This document shows, in pieces, positions 47,189 through 55,887 of a stretch of 64,000 nt of DNA. The notes beneath the pieces were generated by a model. The model was given only the letters and a program-made list of their open reading frames with translations. It did not search any database and was not told the DNA's origin. Both the position numbers and the translations under genes were made by a program. The DNA is from Planctomycetes bacterium syqfu (GTDB lineage: Bacteria; Planctomycetota; Phycisphaerae; Phycisphaerales; Phycisphaeraceae), in NCBI GenBank assembly GCA_020974905.1, contig CP087563.1, positions 4,898,001-4,962,000 on the forward strand, written 5' to 3'. The stretch's first letter is position 1. Each line of letters begins with the position of its first letter.

Positions 47189-49291
47189 ATGATCAAATTA
47201 TCAAAGACCGCTTATGTGCGTTTGGCAGTCCTGCTTATCGCAACAATGGCTTTACCCGCCTGGGCGCAGAAGAAAGTCGAACAGGCCACGCTTGATCCGC
47301 ATATTGCACACCTTTTCCCCGCAGGGGGGCAGGTGGGGACGACGGTCAATGTCAGCGTTGCGGGTCAGAGCTTTAACAACATCACAGCCATCCGCGTGAC
47401 CGGTGAAGATATCACCGCGGAGTTACTTGAGCGTGTGAGTGATGAGTCATTACGTGTGACGGTTAAGCTTGGCGATAAGGCCAAGCCGGGGATGCATGAT
47501 TTTCGCGTGATCTCTGAAAATGGTATCTCAAATCGGTTCCGCTTTTTTGTGGATCAGTACCCGGAAGTCATCGAAGACAAGGCTGACGCTCAGACCAAGG
47601 CATCGATGGAGATTGATCTGGCGGACGCCCAGGCATTACCAGCTCTGCCGGTGGTGGTGAACGGTCGGGTCTTTGGTGCGGATCGTGATATTTACAGCTT
47701 TGATGCCCGCGCCGGACAGACATTGGTTTTTGATATTCAGGCGCGTGCGATTCTCCCCTTTGTTGCGGACGCCGTGCCCGGTTGGTTTCAAGCCTGTGTG
47801 ACATTACTTGATGCCAAGGGGCAGACGGTCGCCTATGCCGATGACAATCAGTTTAATCCTGACCCGCGTTTGATCCACACGTTTACTGCTGATGGTAAGT
47901 ATTACCTGGAGATTCACGATGCACTTTTCCGTGGTCGTGAAGATTGGGTGTATCGCATTCGCATGGGGGAAATCCCGACGATCACACACATTTACCCGCT
48001 GGGTGGAACCCGCAATGAGCAGCAGGTTTTTGAGTTGCATGGCGTGCATCTGCCACAGCAGACGGTGACGATGAGCCTGTCGGAACAGTCGGACATGATG
48101 GGTTGCGTACAGGTCACCGATGAGCAGGGGCATGTGAGTAACACCATGCCGATCATGATCAACGACATGCCCAGCATCAATGAAGTCGAGCCCAACAACT
48201 ACAACGGCAAAGCGCAGAAGGTTGATTGGCCGGTGTGTGTCAACGGTCGCATTGATCAGCCCGGCGATACCGATACCTTTGCCATCTTCACCACGAAGGA
48301 TAATCAGGAGTTGGTGATTGATGTCTATGCCCGTCGTCTGGATTCACCGATGGATAGCAATCTCGACATCATGCAGGGCAATGGGCGTTGGCTTAAGGGC
48401 AATGATGATCAGGTGGATGAATCGTTCCCGTTGATCACGCATCATGCAGACAGTCGGATGGTTTACAACTTCCGTCGCAAGGGCAAGTACTTTTTCCGCA
48501 TTCGTGAGACGCAGGGCAAAGGGGGGCCGGAGTATGCATACCGCGTGGTGGTCAGTGAGCCGCAGCAGGACTTTGCATTACGCCTCATGCCGATCAACCG
48601 TAGTATTGCACCAGGTGGAACCGCCGAACTCACCGCACAGGTGATCCGTGCCCCGGGCTTTGATGCGCCAGTGGACTTGACGTTCGGTAATCTGCCTCAA
48701 GGTATGGTGGTCCGTGGTGCACAGATTCCCAAGGGTGAGGACGTGGTCCGTTTCACCATCACCGCGCCGCAGTCCATTGAAGGAACCTTGCTTTCACCGA
48801 CACTCACCGGCACGGCCAAAGTCAACGACCAAACTATTTCACGTGTTGCCCAACCGGCCCAGGAAGTCATGCAGGCGTTCATCTACAAACACCGCCCGGT
48901 GACCGAAGAATTGTTATTGGCTGTGAGTGAGCCACAGTATTTCACGGTGTCGCTGGCCAATGCTGATTTACCTGTGTTGGAAGTCGAAGCAGGGGGTGTG
49001 GTGGATGTGGACTTTGCGCTTAACCGCATCGGCAAAGCCAAACGTCCGGTTCGTCTGGTCGGCTACAATCCGCCAAAAGGTTGGGGCGTCCGCCCGGGAA
49101 CCATCAAGCCTGATCAATCCAGCGGTACCGTGAAAATCACAGCCAGCAAATGGGCCAAGCCCGGTGACCAGGTGAATATTATCGTCCATGGTGAAATGAA
49201 CATGGGCAAGAAAAAGCAGCGTATCGACATCCCTGCTCCGGTGATCTGCCTGCGTGTTGTTCAGTCGAAGGAAGCTGACAAGGACAAGTAA
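47189..49291 (+). CDS. Exported PPC-domain (bacterial pre-peptidase C-terminal-like) protein
   Basis: A 700-residue secreted protein. It has a signal peptide (MIKLSKTAYVRLAVLLIATM, cut near PAWAQ) and an Ig-like/IPT-type domain (HLFPAGGQVGTTVNVSVAGQ). Two or more PPC-like beta-sandwich domains follow (ADRDIYSFDARAGQTLVFDI; NGRIDQPGDTDTFAIF), then C-terminal Ig-like domains. No protease or other catalytic domain is present, so it is likely a structural or binding protein in the periplasm or on the surface. ATG 47189 has AAGGA upstream. The gene starts 14 bases after the WD40 stop, making these two very likely one operon with the DUF1501 gene. Such sets are common in planctomycetes. Confidence 0.85.
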   Translation: MIKLSKTAYVRLAVLLIATMALPAWAQKKVEQATLDPHIAHLFPAGGQVGTTVNVSVAGQSFNNITAIRVTGEDITAELLERVSDESLRVTVKLGDKAKPGMHDFRVISENGISNRFRFFVDQYPEVIEDKADAQTKASMEIDLADAQALPALPVVVNGRVFGADRDIYSFDARAGQTLVFDIQARAILPFVADAVPGWFQACVTLLDAKGQTVAYADDNQFNPDPRLIHTFTADGKYYLEIHDALFRGREDWVYRIRMGEIPTITHIYPLGGTRNEQQVFELHGVHLPQQTVTMSLSEQSDMMGCVQVTDEQGHVSNTMPIMINDMPSINEVEPNNYNGKAQKVDWPVCVNGRIDQPGDTDTFAIFTTKDNQELVIDVYARRLDSPMDSNLDIMQGNGRWLKGNDDQVDESFPLITHHADSRMVYNFRRKGKYFFRIRETQGKGGPEYAYRVVVSEPQQDFALRLMPINRSIAPGGTAELTAQVIRAPGFDAPVDLTFGNLPQGMVVRGAQIPKGEDVVRFTITAPQSIEGTLLSPTLTGTAKVNDQTISRVAQPAQEVMQAFIYKHRPVTEELLLAVSEPQYFTVSLANADLPVLEVEAGGVVDVDFALNRIGKAKRPVRLVGYNPPKGWGVRPGTIKPDQSSGTVKITASKWAKPGDQVNIIVHGEMNMGKKKQRIDIPAPVICLRVVQSKEADKDK

Positions 49292-49554
49292 GTTATTCAG
49301 AGCAGCATTCAAATCATTTCAGTTTGTTTTAGCGATCACATTTAAATTGCCATGTCACGGATTACATCGTCCATTGATGATGTGTTTTGTTATTCCATGT
49401 GTATCCATCATGGCGGTAGTTATCGCGCCACAAACCGGTTGGCTATCGGAATTGCGGAAAAGTCATATCAAGATTGGTGTGAATATTGCCGATGTCACAG
49501 ACATTCCAGATTGGCTGGTTGTATTCGCTTTGGACCGATAACAGTTAGGTTCTG

Positions 49555-50793
49555 ATGGGAATGAATGTCCTGGTTGTTGAAGATGATCGTGTGACACGCA
49601 TGCTCCAGCAGCGGTATCTGAGTGACTGGGGTTATACGGTCCATACTGCTGTCGATGGACAGCAGGCATACGAATTTATCACTCAGGATGAATTGCCAAC
49701 CCCGTTGATCATTCTTCTGGACTGGGTGATGCCCCAACGTGACGGACTTGAAATTCTACAGGCGCTTGAATCATCAAAGCATCAGTTTGGCGTCTACGTC
49801 ATCATGGTGACCAGTAAACGTCAGGGCGAGGAAATCGCGGTTGCTTTGGAGAATGGGGCAGATGACTATCTGCGCAAGCCGTTTCACCCGCGTGAACTTG
49901 AAGCGCGCATCAATGTCGGTGTTCGAACCTTGCAAAACGAAGCGCAACTCATTGAGCAGAATCGCCTGTTGGATCGGTTCGGTAATGAGATGCATCAGAT
50001 TGCAGAAGAGCGTGCCAAGCAACTGGTCCACGCAGACCGCATGGCAACACTCGGTGTGATGTCCGCTGGGATTGCCCATGAGATCAATAACTCCTCGGCT
50101 TTCATTTCCGGTAATGTGCAAACGCTGGCCAAAGTCTGGGAACGGCTGCTTAATGAGATCAACACGATGCTCAATTTAAATCCGCAGGCGGTTCCCGATA
50201 AACAGCTTTTTGAGTTTGTCATGAATGAAGTCCCGGACATGCTTGATGGCATGCGCATTGGCGTCAGTCGTATTCACAGCATTGTCAAAGGACTTTCTGA
50301 ATATTCACGCGATGACCGTGGTGATATGGCACAGATTGATTTACCCAAGTGCATCGATGACGCACTGGTGATCTGTTCCAATAAAACCAAACGCATCAAG
50401 CAAATCAATGTCATTCCCAATTCGGTGAATGGTCGCATCGAAGGCATCGGCAGTCAGATCGAACAGGTGCTTGTGAACCTGGTGGGTAACGCAGCCGATG
50501 CCCTGGAGAATATTGCTGATAGTCACATTGAAATTGAAATCAAGCAGCAAAACAATTGTGCACAGATTACCGTCACGGATAACGGGTCGGGGGTCAGTGA
50601 GGAAGTGGCAGATCGTATCTTCGATCCCTTTTTTACAACCAAAGGCGTTGGCAAAGGAACTGGATTGGGGCTTGCGATCTGTTCCAAGATTATGACCAAT
50701 CATAACGGACGCTTATACGTGGATCACAGCTATACAGATGGAGCGCGTTTTGTTCTGGAATTACCCGTTGAGGAATGGAAGGCAGCGGCATGA
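49555..50793 (+). CDS. Receiver-histidine kinase hybrid (REC-HisKA-HATPase)
   Basis: A 412-residue soluble hybrid. An N-terminal receiver has acidic residues in [10 protein letters not shown], the phospho-Asp in [11 protein letters not shown] and the Lys in [12 protein letters not shown] coiled linker follows, then the phospho-His helix [20 protein letters not shown], and the ATPase domain with [18 protein letters not shown] and [10 protein letters not shown]. Having the receiver first suggests that it is itself switched on by an upstream kinase and then phosphorylates the next protein. It overlaps the start of the following receiver gene by four bases (ATGA), so the two are translationally coupled. 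The 264 bases before it hold no gene. ATG 49555 or 49561 may be used. Confidence 0.9.
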   Translation: MGMNVLVVEDDRVTRMLQQRYLSDWGYTVHTAVDGQQAYEFITQDELPTPLIILLDWVMPQRDGLEILQALESSKHQFGVYVIMVTSKRQGEEIAVALENGADDYLRKPFHPRELEARINVGVRTLQNEAQLIEQNRLLDRFGNEMHQIAEERAKQLVHADRMATLGVMSAGIAHEINNSSAFISGNVQTLAKVWERLLNEINTMLNLNPQAVPDKQLFEFVMNEVPDMLDGMRIGVSRIHSIVKGLSEYSRDDRGDMAQIDLPKCIDDALVICSNKTKRIKQINVIPNSVNGRIEGIGSQIEQVLVNLVGNAADALENIADSHIEIEIKQQNNCAQITVTDNGSGVSEEVADRIFDPFFTTKGVGKGTGLGLAICSKIMTNHNGRLYVDHSYTDGARFVLELPVEEWKAAA

Positions 50794-51227
50794 ATATTTC
50801 ACTGCTGATTGTTGATGATGAAGAGCAGATTCGTCAGATGCTATGTCGGCATTTTCGGCTGATGGGCTATGAAGTCCACATGGCGCAAGATGGCGCCAAG
50901 GCCATCGAGGTGCTTGAGTCCGTGAAAATCGACATCGTGATCTCTGACATTCTCATGCCCAATAAAACCGGGATTGATCTATTGCGTTACATCAAACAAA
51001 ACAGCCAGATGATTCATGTGATCATGATCAGTGGCTATGTCTGCCTGGAAAATGCCATGACCTGTATGCGTCTTGGAGCTCAAACCATCATCTTCAAACC
51101 CCTGGAGGATATGACGGAACTGGAGAATTCAGTTAACCGAGCAGTGGAAAATATCAATCACTGGTTAAAGGTACTCAAGGAACTGCAATCTCGTAAACCA
51201 GGGATGGTGGGCCATGACTCAAGATAA
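50790..51227 (+). CDS. CheY-like response regulator with short helical tail
   Basis: A 145-residue receiver: LLIVDDEEQIRQ (acidic pocket), phospho-Asp in DIVISDILMPNKTG, Ser in VIMISGYV, and the Lys in IIFKPLEDM. All key residues are intact. The short C-terminal extension is helical and basic, without a recognisable DNA-binding domain. The ATG at 50790 overlaps the stop of the kinase gene and the end overlaps the CheA-like gene by 14 bases, so it belongs to a three-gene signalling operon. It is the probable phosphate acceptor of one or both kinases (inference). Confidence 0.9.
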   Translation: MNISLLIVDDEEQIRQMLCRHFRLMGYEVHMAQDGAKAIEVLESVKIDIVISDILMPNKTGIDLLRYIKQNSQMIHVIMISGYVCLENAMTCMRLGAQTIIFKPLEDMTELENSVNRAVENINHWLKVLKELQSRKPGMVGHDSR

Positions 51228-53433
51228 CACGCCGTCAATCAATATCGACGACAGTCTGGTCCAGGAGTTCATCGACGAATCGCTGGATATGTTGTCGTCT
51301 CTGGATTCCCGCTTCATTGAGCTTGAAGAGCAACCCGGGGAACTGTCGATCATCGAAGCGATCTTCCGCCCGGTGCACTCCATCAAAGGCAACTCCGGCT
51401 TTTTCGGGTTTGTGCATGTCAAACATCTGGCTCATGAACTTGAAACCCTGCTGGACCTGATGCGTAAAAGTAAGCTGGGGGTCAGTTCTGATGTCATCAA
51501 CATACTGCTTGATGGTATGGATTCACTGCGATCCATGCTCGCACGTGTCAAGCAGGGCGAAGGCGAACTGCCCGACGGTGATGAATCCGTCCAAGCCATC
51601 ATTGACCGTGCCAAGGCCGTAGCCAACGGGGACGATCCCAAGCTCGCATGGCAGGAGGTCGCCAAGGCGTTGGACAAACTCTCCCCGCAGATCTCTGATC
51701 TGGACGAAGGAGTCGTGGAATCTTTCGCATCACTTTCCAAACTGCTTGACAAGCTCAACCCCAATAAGCTGAGCACGTCTGACGCCAACGCAGATACTGC
51801 TGTACAAGGCAGAGACGGTCGGCAGAAATTGCTCGACATCGTGACATTGCTCAAGAACAAACCCGATGACGAAGCGCAGATCGCCGAGTTCCAGGAGATG
51901 TTGCATAAGTCCCACACAGATACCGATGATGCCAATGCCCGTCAGGTGATTGATGAACTGCTTGAAACACTTGATGTCTTCGTGGGGACCATCGGTCTGG
52001 ATGAATTAGCCATTGCTGTGCTTGAGGAAAAACTCAACACCATTGACCAATCCGCTATCCCATCCGGTGATGCACCTGCTGCCGTTGATAAATCTGCAGA
52101 TAACCAGGAACCTGTTGCTCAACAAATGACCGAAGAAAAACAGCCTGAACAACAAGCTGGTGAACAATCACCTGAATCATCGGAGAAAAAAGCGTCCGGC
52201 AAATCCAACAAGTCGCATGATTCCAACAAAACCATGCGCGTCAGTGAAGCCTACATTGACAAGTTTCTTGAATATGTCGGTGAACTCATCGTCGTCGGAG
52301 ACATGTATTCCAATGTCTATAACCAGATGATTCTCAGTCAGGCCGAACGCAAACTCATCAACACGCTCAAGCGAACCAACGACACGTTCAGCTCATTGAG
52401 TCAGCAACTGCAGAACAGCATCATGTCCATTCGCTGCGTTCCCGTGGGGACACTGCTTCAGAAAGTCCCGCGCCTTGTCCGTGATGTCGCTCGTATGTCC
52501 GGCAAGGAAATCGAAGTCAGTGTCACCGGTGACAAGGTGGAAATGGATAAAAGCCTCGTTGACCTGCTTGATGCACCGTTGGTTCACATGGTGCGTAATG
52601 CTGCTGATCATGGTATTGAAAAACCTGATGATCGCATTGCTGCAGGTAAATCCAAGCAAGGTCATATCAGTGTCGACATCACCGAGTCCGACTCGCGTAT
52701 CATGCTTGCTATTACCGATGATGGTGGCGGTATCCGACTGGATAAGATCAAGGCCAAGGCAGAGTCCATTGGCTTGATTGCGCCTGGTGCAGCACTGGAT
52801 GAAGAAGCGTTAATCAATTGTCTCTTTGCTTCGGGTGTCTCCACTGCTGAGCAGATCACCGATGTCTCAGGACGTGGAGTTGGCATGGACGTCGTCAAAC
52901 GCATGATTGACGAAGCAGGTGGTAGCATCAGCATTCAAACCAAGCTGGGGCAAGGCACAACCTTCACCGTCGAATTGCCCAAGTCCGTCACCACGCAGAT
53001 CATGTCTGCCTACCTGCTTGAAGTTGCAGGACAGAAATATGCCTTGCCACTTAACTGCATTCAGGAGACGGTCTGTATCGACCCACAGACAGTCAACACC
53101 GTCATGCAGCACGGCCAACTGACATACCACAATGACTCAGCCTATCCCTTGGTAGAACTCAAGAAAATTCTCGATATCCCCCACCGTCTGAGCAAGAAAG
53201 TCTCGGAGGACGAACGACAGATTCTTGTTTTGGTTCGTAATGAGCAGTCGACCGTTGCGGTCAAAATTGATGATGTCCTGGGCATTCAACAGATCGTTCT
53301 GTGTAAGATCGATGGTATGGAAGACGGGAACGAACTCATTCAGGGCGGTGCACAAATGGGTGATGGGACGATCGTGCTGATCCTCAATCCGGATATTCTT
53401 CACGATCAATCCTGCATTGAAAGACTCAGTTAA
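51214..53433 (+). CDS. CheA-like histidine kinase
   Basis: A 739-residue CheA-family kinase. The N-terminal Hpt domain carries His55 in VHSIKGNSGFFGF. A long acidic, low-complexity linker runs to about residue 335. The dimerisation helices follow (RVSEAYIDKFLEYVGELIVV), then the CheA-type ATPase domain (VRNAADHGIEKPDDR, DDGGGIR, GRGVGMDVV) and a C-terminal CheW-like domain (IMSAYLLEVAGQKYALPL). It phosphorylates its own Hpt and then a receiver. No chemoreceptor, CheW, CheR or CheB gene lies near, so it may work in a non-chemotaxis pathway with the two receiver proteins encoded just before it. It ends in a strong terminator. Confidence 0.92.
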   Translation: MTQDNTPSINIDDSLVQEFIDESLDMLSSLDSRFIELEEQPGELSIIEAIFRPVHSIKGNSGFFGFVHVKHLAHELETLLDLMRKSKLGVSSDVINILLDGMDSLRSMLARVKQGEGELPDGDESVQAIIDRAKAVANGDDPKLAWQEVAKALDKLSPQISDLDEGVVESFASLSKLLDKLNPNKLSTSDANADTAVQGRDGRQKLLDIVTLLKNKPDDEAQIAEFQEMLHKSHTDTDDANARQVIDELLETLDVFVGTIGLDELAIAVLEEKLNTIDQSAIPSGDAPAAVDKSADNQEPVAQQMTEEKQPEQQAGEQSPESSEKKASGKSNKSHDSNKTMRVSEAYIDKFLEYVGELIVVGDMYSNVYNQMILSQAERKLINTLKRTNDTFSSLSQQLQNSIMSIRCVPVGTLLQKVPRLVRDVARMSGKEIEVSVTGDKVEMDKSLVDLLDAPLVHMVRNAADHGIEKPDDRIAAGKSKQGHISVDITESDSRIMLAITDDGGGIRLDKIKAKAESIGLIAPGAALDEEALINCLFASGVSTAEQITDVSGRGVGMDVVKRMIDEAGGSISIQTKLGQGTTFTVELPKSVTTQIMSAYLLEVAGQKYALPLNCIQETVCIDPQTVNTVMQHGQLTYHNDSAYPLVELKKILDIPHRLSKKVSEDERQILVLVRNEQSTVAVKIDDVLGIQQIVLCKIDGMEDGNELIQGGAQMGDGTIVLILNPDILHDQSCIERLS

Positions 53434-53460
53434 GATATTAAACCGAATGATCATTCCAAG

Positions 53461-53502
53461 ATAGCCCAGAGACCTGTTGATGAGGGTCTCTGGGCTATTT
53501 GT
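53461..53502 (+). terminator. Strong intrinsic terminator of the CheA-like operon
   Basis: A perfect 14-bp stem (53461-53474 with 53485-53498) has a 10-base loop and only a short T tail (TTTGTGTT). Confidence 0.85.
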
Positions 53503-53528
53503 GTTGAAAAAAAACCACGAGTCTCTTG

Positions 53529-53578
53529 GCCCCCGGTCCGTTCCCCCCGGATATTCCCCGGAACTCCCCGGTCCCCCG
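53529..53578 (-). promoter_or_regulatory. G-quadruplex-forming tract (G-rich on the minus strand)
   Basis: On the plus strand five C-runs of 5, 6, 4, 4 and 5 bases (53530-53534, 53543-53548, 53556-53559, 53566-53569 and 53573-53577) are separated by 8, 7, 6 and 3 bases. The minus strand therefore has five G-runs of at least four, enough for a G-quadruplex. It lies downstream of the zinc-ribbon gene and would be in that gene's 3' RNA. Confidence 0.6.
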
Positions 53579-53664
53579 GAACTTCTTGAATTCCCCGAAT
53601 TTTTGGCGAACCCCGGTCATTCAATGATCCCGGATCGAGACTCGCGGTTGAGCATGGATACGTC

Positions 53665-54042
53665 TTACGACATGCGCGGTTTGCCAAACCAATCCTTGAG
53701 TTTATCAAGAACCGTCGTGTCTTTGAGGTCGGAAAACTCACCCGCATCCAGATACACACCCCCGCATCCCGGACACTGCTCGTACCAGATATGCGGCTGT
53801 TGGTGATCGACCATCTGACTCATCCTGTGCAGACATTTCGGACAATCGAATTCTCCTTGCTGGTTATGCACTTCCCCCACGGAAGGGCTCCCGTTATCGA
53901 TACTTTCCGAACCTTTCTCGGTGATGAGTTTTTCCCGTTCCATCAGATCAAACCAAATTCCTTTGCATCCTTCGCACCGCTCAACCGTCACGTTGGCGTG
54001 AGTGATCGACTGCATTGGACTGTGACATTTGGGGCATTTCAT
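53665..54042 (-). CDS. TFIIB-type zinc-ribbon protein (two zinc fingers)
   Basis: A 125-residue protein with two zf-TFIIB-like zinc ribbons: MKCPKCHS...ERCEGCKGIWFD at the N-terminus and FDCPKCLHRM...EQCPGCGGVYLDAGE in the second half. Each has the CxxC...CxxC cysteine set. Such proteins are common in bacteria, usually of unknown function, and may bind nucleic acid or protein. The start at 54042 begins directly with the first zinc ribbon and has AGGAA six bases upstream; the open frame to 54153 would add an unlikely Cys/Trp-rich segment. It diverges from an ECF sigma factor gene 78 bases away. Its 3' side faces the G-rich tract. No membrane segment is seen. Confidence 0.85.
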   Translation of the reverse strand: MKCPKCHSPMQSITHANVTVERCEGCKGIWFDLMEREKLITEKGSESIDNGSPSVGEVHNQQGEFDCPKCLHRMSQMVDHQQPHIWYEQCPGCGGVYLDAGEFSDLKDTTVLDKLKDWFGKPRMS

Positions 54043-54107
54043 AGCCGTTTCCTTTCGAGATGAAGTATAAGCGCACAACATGCAACAGAGACGGGAATAT
54101 GCGAAAG

Positions 54108-54120
54108 TATAATCGCAGCA
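54108..54120 (+). promoter_or_regulatory. Perfect -10 (TATAAT) directly before the sigma-factor gene
   Basis: TATAAT at 54108-54113 ends seven bases before ATG 54121. No Shine-Dalgarno is present and the -35 is poor (TGCAAC at 54081-54086 is too far). It fits a leaderless start. Confidence 0.55.
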
Positions 54121-54819
54121 ATGGGACATGTTGATCCAGAATTGCCAAAACAACCTACTTATAAAAAATCATTTCATGTACTAAACCCATCGGCCGCAGA
54201 TTACACTCATAGGTACATGACTTCTGCAAGCAGCCCAATATCCTCTTTGTCAGGAATCTCAGTCGCCGCGTCCAACAAGACCGTACTGCGAAGATCGGAT
54301 GATGTCTTGCTATCGGCTAAGACGGGAGACAAACAGGCACAGACAATCCTCATGCATCACATGCAGGACGTCTGGTATCGCTTTGCATTGGCCAATGTGG
54401 ACCGGTCGGACCTTGCGATGGAAGTGGTCCAGGAGACGGCAGTACGTGTTTTGGAAAAGCTCAAGCGTTTTGATGAACAATCGACTTTCAAAACGTGGTC
54501 ACTTGGCATTGCACTGAATGTCTGTCGTGAACTCAAACGACAATCAGCGCGTCAGAAACGATGGTCGCGTTTGCGACTGACTAGTTTTCGACACCGTGAT
54601 AATTCACATACTGATGCGCTGGAGCAGGAAGAATATGCTGATTTGCTTCACCAATACATTGCCACGCTTTCGGATCGGCAACGTGAAGTCATCAGTCTGC
54701 GCTATTTTGAGCACTGTACCACGAAACAGACCGCAGTGATCATGAATGTTTCAGAAGGAACAGTTAAAGCAACATTATCCCAAGCCATCGCGCAACTGCG
54801 AAGTAAATGGAATGATTGA
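54121..54819 (+). CDS. ECF-type RNA polymerase sigma factor
   Basis: A 232-residue sigma-70 family factor of the extracytoplasmic-function class. Region 2 includes DLAMEVVQETAVRVLEKLKR and the promoter-melting FDEQSTFKTWSLGIALNVCR. Region 4 is a helix-turn-helix (LSDRQREVISLRYFEHCTTK, then SEGTVKATLSQAI). The N-terminal 50 residues are Ser/Thr-rich and not part of the fold. ATG 54121 is supported by a perfect -10 box seven bases upstream; ATG 54217 would remove 32 residues and is possible. The downstream gene for a membrane protein is almost overlapping, the usual layout of a sigma factor and its anti-sigma factor. Its regulon cannot be read here. Confidence 0.9.
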   Translation: MGHVDPELPKQPTYKKSFHVLNPSAADYTHRYMTSASSPISSLSGISVAASNKTVLRRSDDVLLSAKTGDKQAQTILMHHMQDVWYRFALANVDRSDLAMEVVQETAVRVLEKLKRFDEQSTFKTWSLGIALNVCRELKRQSARQKRWSRLRLTSFRHRDNSHTDALEQEEYADLLHQYIATLSDRQREVISLRYFEHCTTKQTAVIMNVSEGTVKATLSQAIAQLRSKWND

Positions 54820-54820
54820 T

Positions 54821-55240
54821 ATGTCTGATAAACCCATCACAACCCAGCAAGTTCGGCAAGCCTATGACGGTTTGAAGTATCCTGGTGATCTGGCTACCGA
54901 TATCGTGCACCGTCAAACCAAACCGCCAAGACGCAAATGGCCAAGACGTTTGGCGATCGCCGCTGTGATGGCATTGGGGCTGTTCGTGGGTTTAGCTATT
55001 TTGTCCGAACGTCAGCAAAATCCATTTAACATCTCGCGCCATATGAATATCAGTCTCAAGGATGGCTTGTCACTACCGACCGCGATCCCGAGTATGTCAC
55101 TGCCTACACTTCCCCGTGGCATGTCCCTTTCCCCGCAAGTTTCCGGGCATCTGCCAATGGTTGGCTCAATGCCCTCAACGTTAAACGATGCATCGAAATC
55201 AGATCAACATCAAACCACCAACAAGGAGTTAGCCATATGA
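54821..55240 (+). CDS. Single-span membrane protein, candidate anti-sigma factor
   Basis: A 139-residue protein with a basic N-terminal cytoplasmic part (RQTKPPRRKWPRR), one hydrophobic segment (LAIAAVMALGLFVGLAIL, about residues 44-61) and a Ser/Pro/Met-rich outer part. Its position directly behind an ECF sigma gene and its topology fit an anti-sigma factor, but no zinc-binding or DUF3520-like motif is visible, so this is inference. The start may be ATG 54821 or 54812 (overlapping the sigma-factor stop). Its stop overlaps the start of the next gene by four bases (ATGA), so the three genes should be translated together. Confidence 0.6.
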   Translation: MSDKPITTQQVRQAYDGLKYPGDLATDIVHRQTKPPRRKWPRRLAIAAVMALGLFVGLAILSERQQNPFNISRHMNISLKDGLSLPTAIPSMSLPTLPRGMSLSPQVSGHLPMVGSMPSTLNDASKSDQHQTTNKELAI

Positions 55241-55704
55241 AAGAACACAACAACAATCGTAAATATCAACTCTGCATCATCGGACTTCTGGGCGTGATCG
55301 TCGGCATGGCCATCAGTCAGTTCAAGTCCAATGACGCGCAGGCAGACAACCAGCATATCTATGCACAGTATCAATCACCCAATGACAGCATGTTTCAGAC
55401 GGTTGCTGATAAGCCAAAAATCACCGGCGATCAGTTGGCCTTGTTCCAGAACATATTCAGTCTTATCAAGGAATACACTGCAGTCGTGGATGATCCGACC
55501 GCATGCTCGGTTGCAGCCATCATGGGCATCGACGACAACACATCCAGCAAGGAAGAAGCGATCCTGATACTCGAAGATACGCTCCAGGCCACACGCAGTG
55601 ATGAAGTCCGCCGAGCCATCCGCATGAAACTCATGGAGCTTTACAACAAGACCGGCCAAACCAGTAAAACCCAACAAATGATGCGTCAGCTGATCGTGCA
55701 GTAA
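55237..55704 (+). CDS. Small signal-anchored hypothetical protein of the sigma-factor operon
   Basis: A 155-residue protein with an N-terminal hydrophobic anchor (LCIIGLLGVIVGMAISQF, about residues 11-28) and a helical, soluble outer domain with ITGDQLALFQNIFSLI and the final helices VRRAIRMKLMELYNK. I do not recognise it. AAGGAG precedes the ATG by eight bases and the frame overlaps the previous gene. As the third member of a sigma/anti-sigma-like unit, it might sense or modulate the pathway outside the cytoplasm. A terminator follows its stop. Confidence 0.55.
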   Translation: MKEHNNNRKYQLCIIGLLGVIVGMAISQFKSNDAQADNQHIYAQYQSPNDSMFQTVADKPKITGDQLALFQNIFSLIKEYTAVVDDPTACSVAAIMGIDDNTSSKEEAILILEDTLQATRSDEVRRAIRMKLMELYNKTGQTSKTQQMMRQLIVQ

Positions 55705-55735
55705 CTCAGAACGAATATACAACTCAAACATACAT

Positions 55736-55763
55736 AGCCCGGTCATCTTGGCCGGGTTTTTCA
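55736..55763 (+). terminator. Intrinsic terminator after the sigma-factor operon
   Basis: A stem of about 5-7 bp (55738-55742 with 55752-55756, extended by G/U-type pairing) is followed by five T. The helicase gene on the opposite strand ends about 130 bases further on. Confidence 0.65.
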
Positions 55764-55887
55764 TGCGCGGTATGGATGGTGATGTAATTTTCGTTGTGAT
55801 GTGAATTGATCTTCATATCCCGTTATTCCCGGGCAGTTGGGAATGACGAATAGGTTTATCAAGTGAAATGTAAAAGTTGGAAATACT

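Noticed and set aside
53477-53806. A 109-codon plus-strand frame through the C-rich tract.
   Set aside because: It is low-complexity Pro/Gly-rich translation of CCCCGG words, overlaps the zinc-ribbon gene on the other strand and lacks a start signal.
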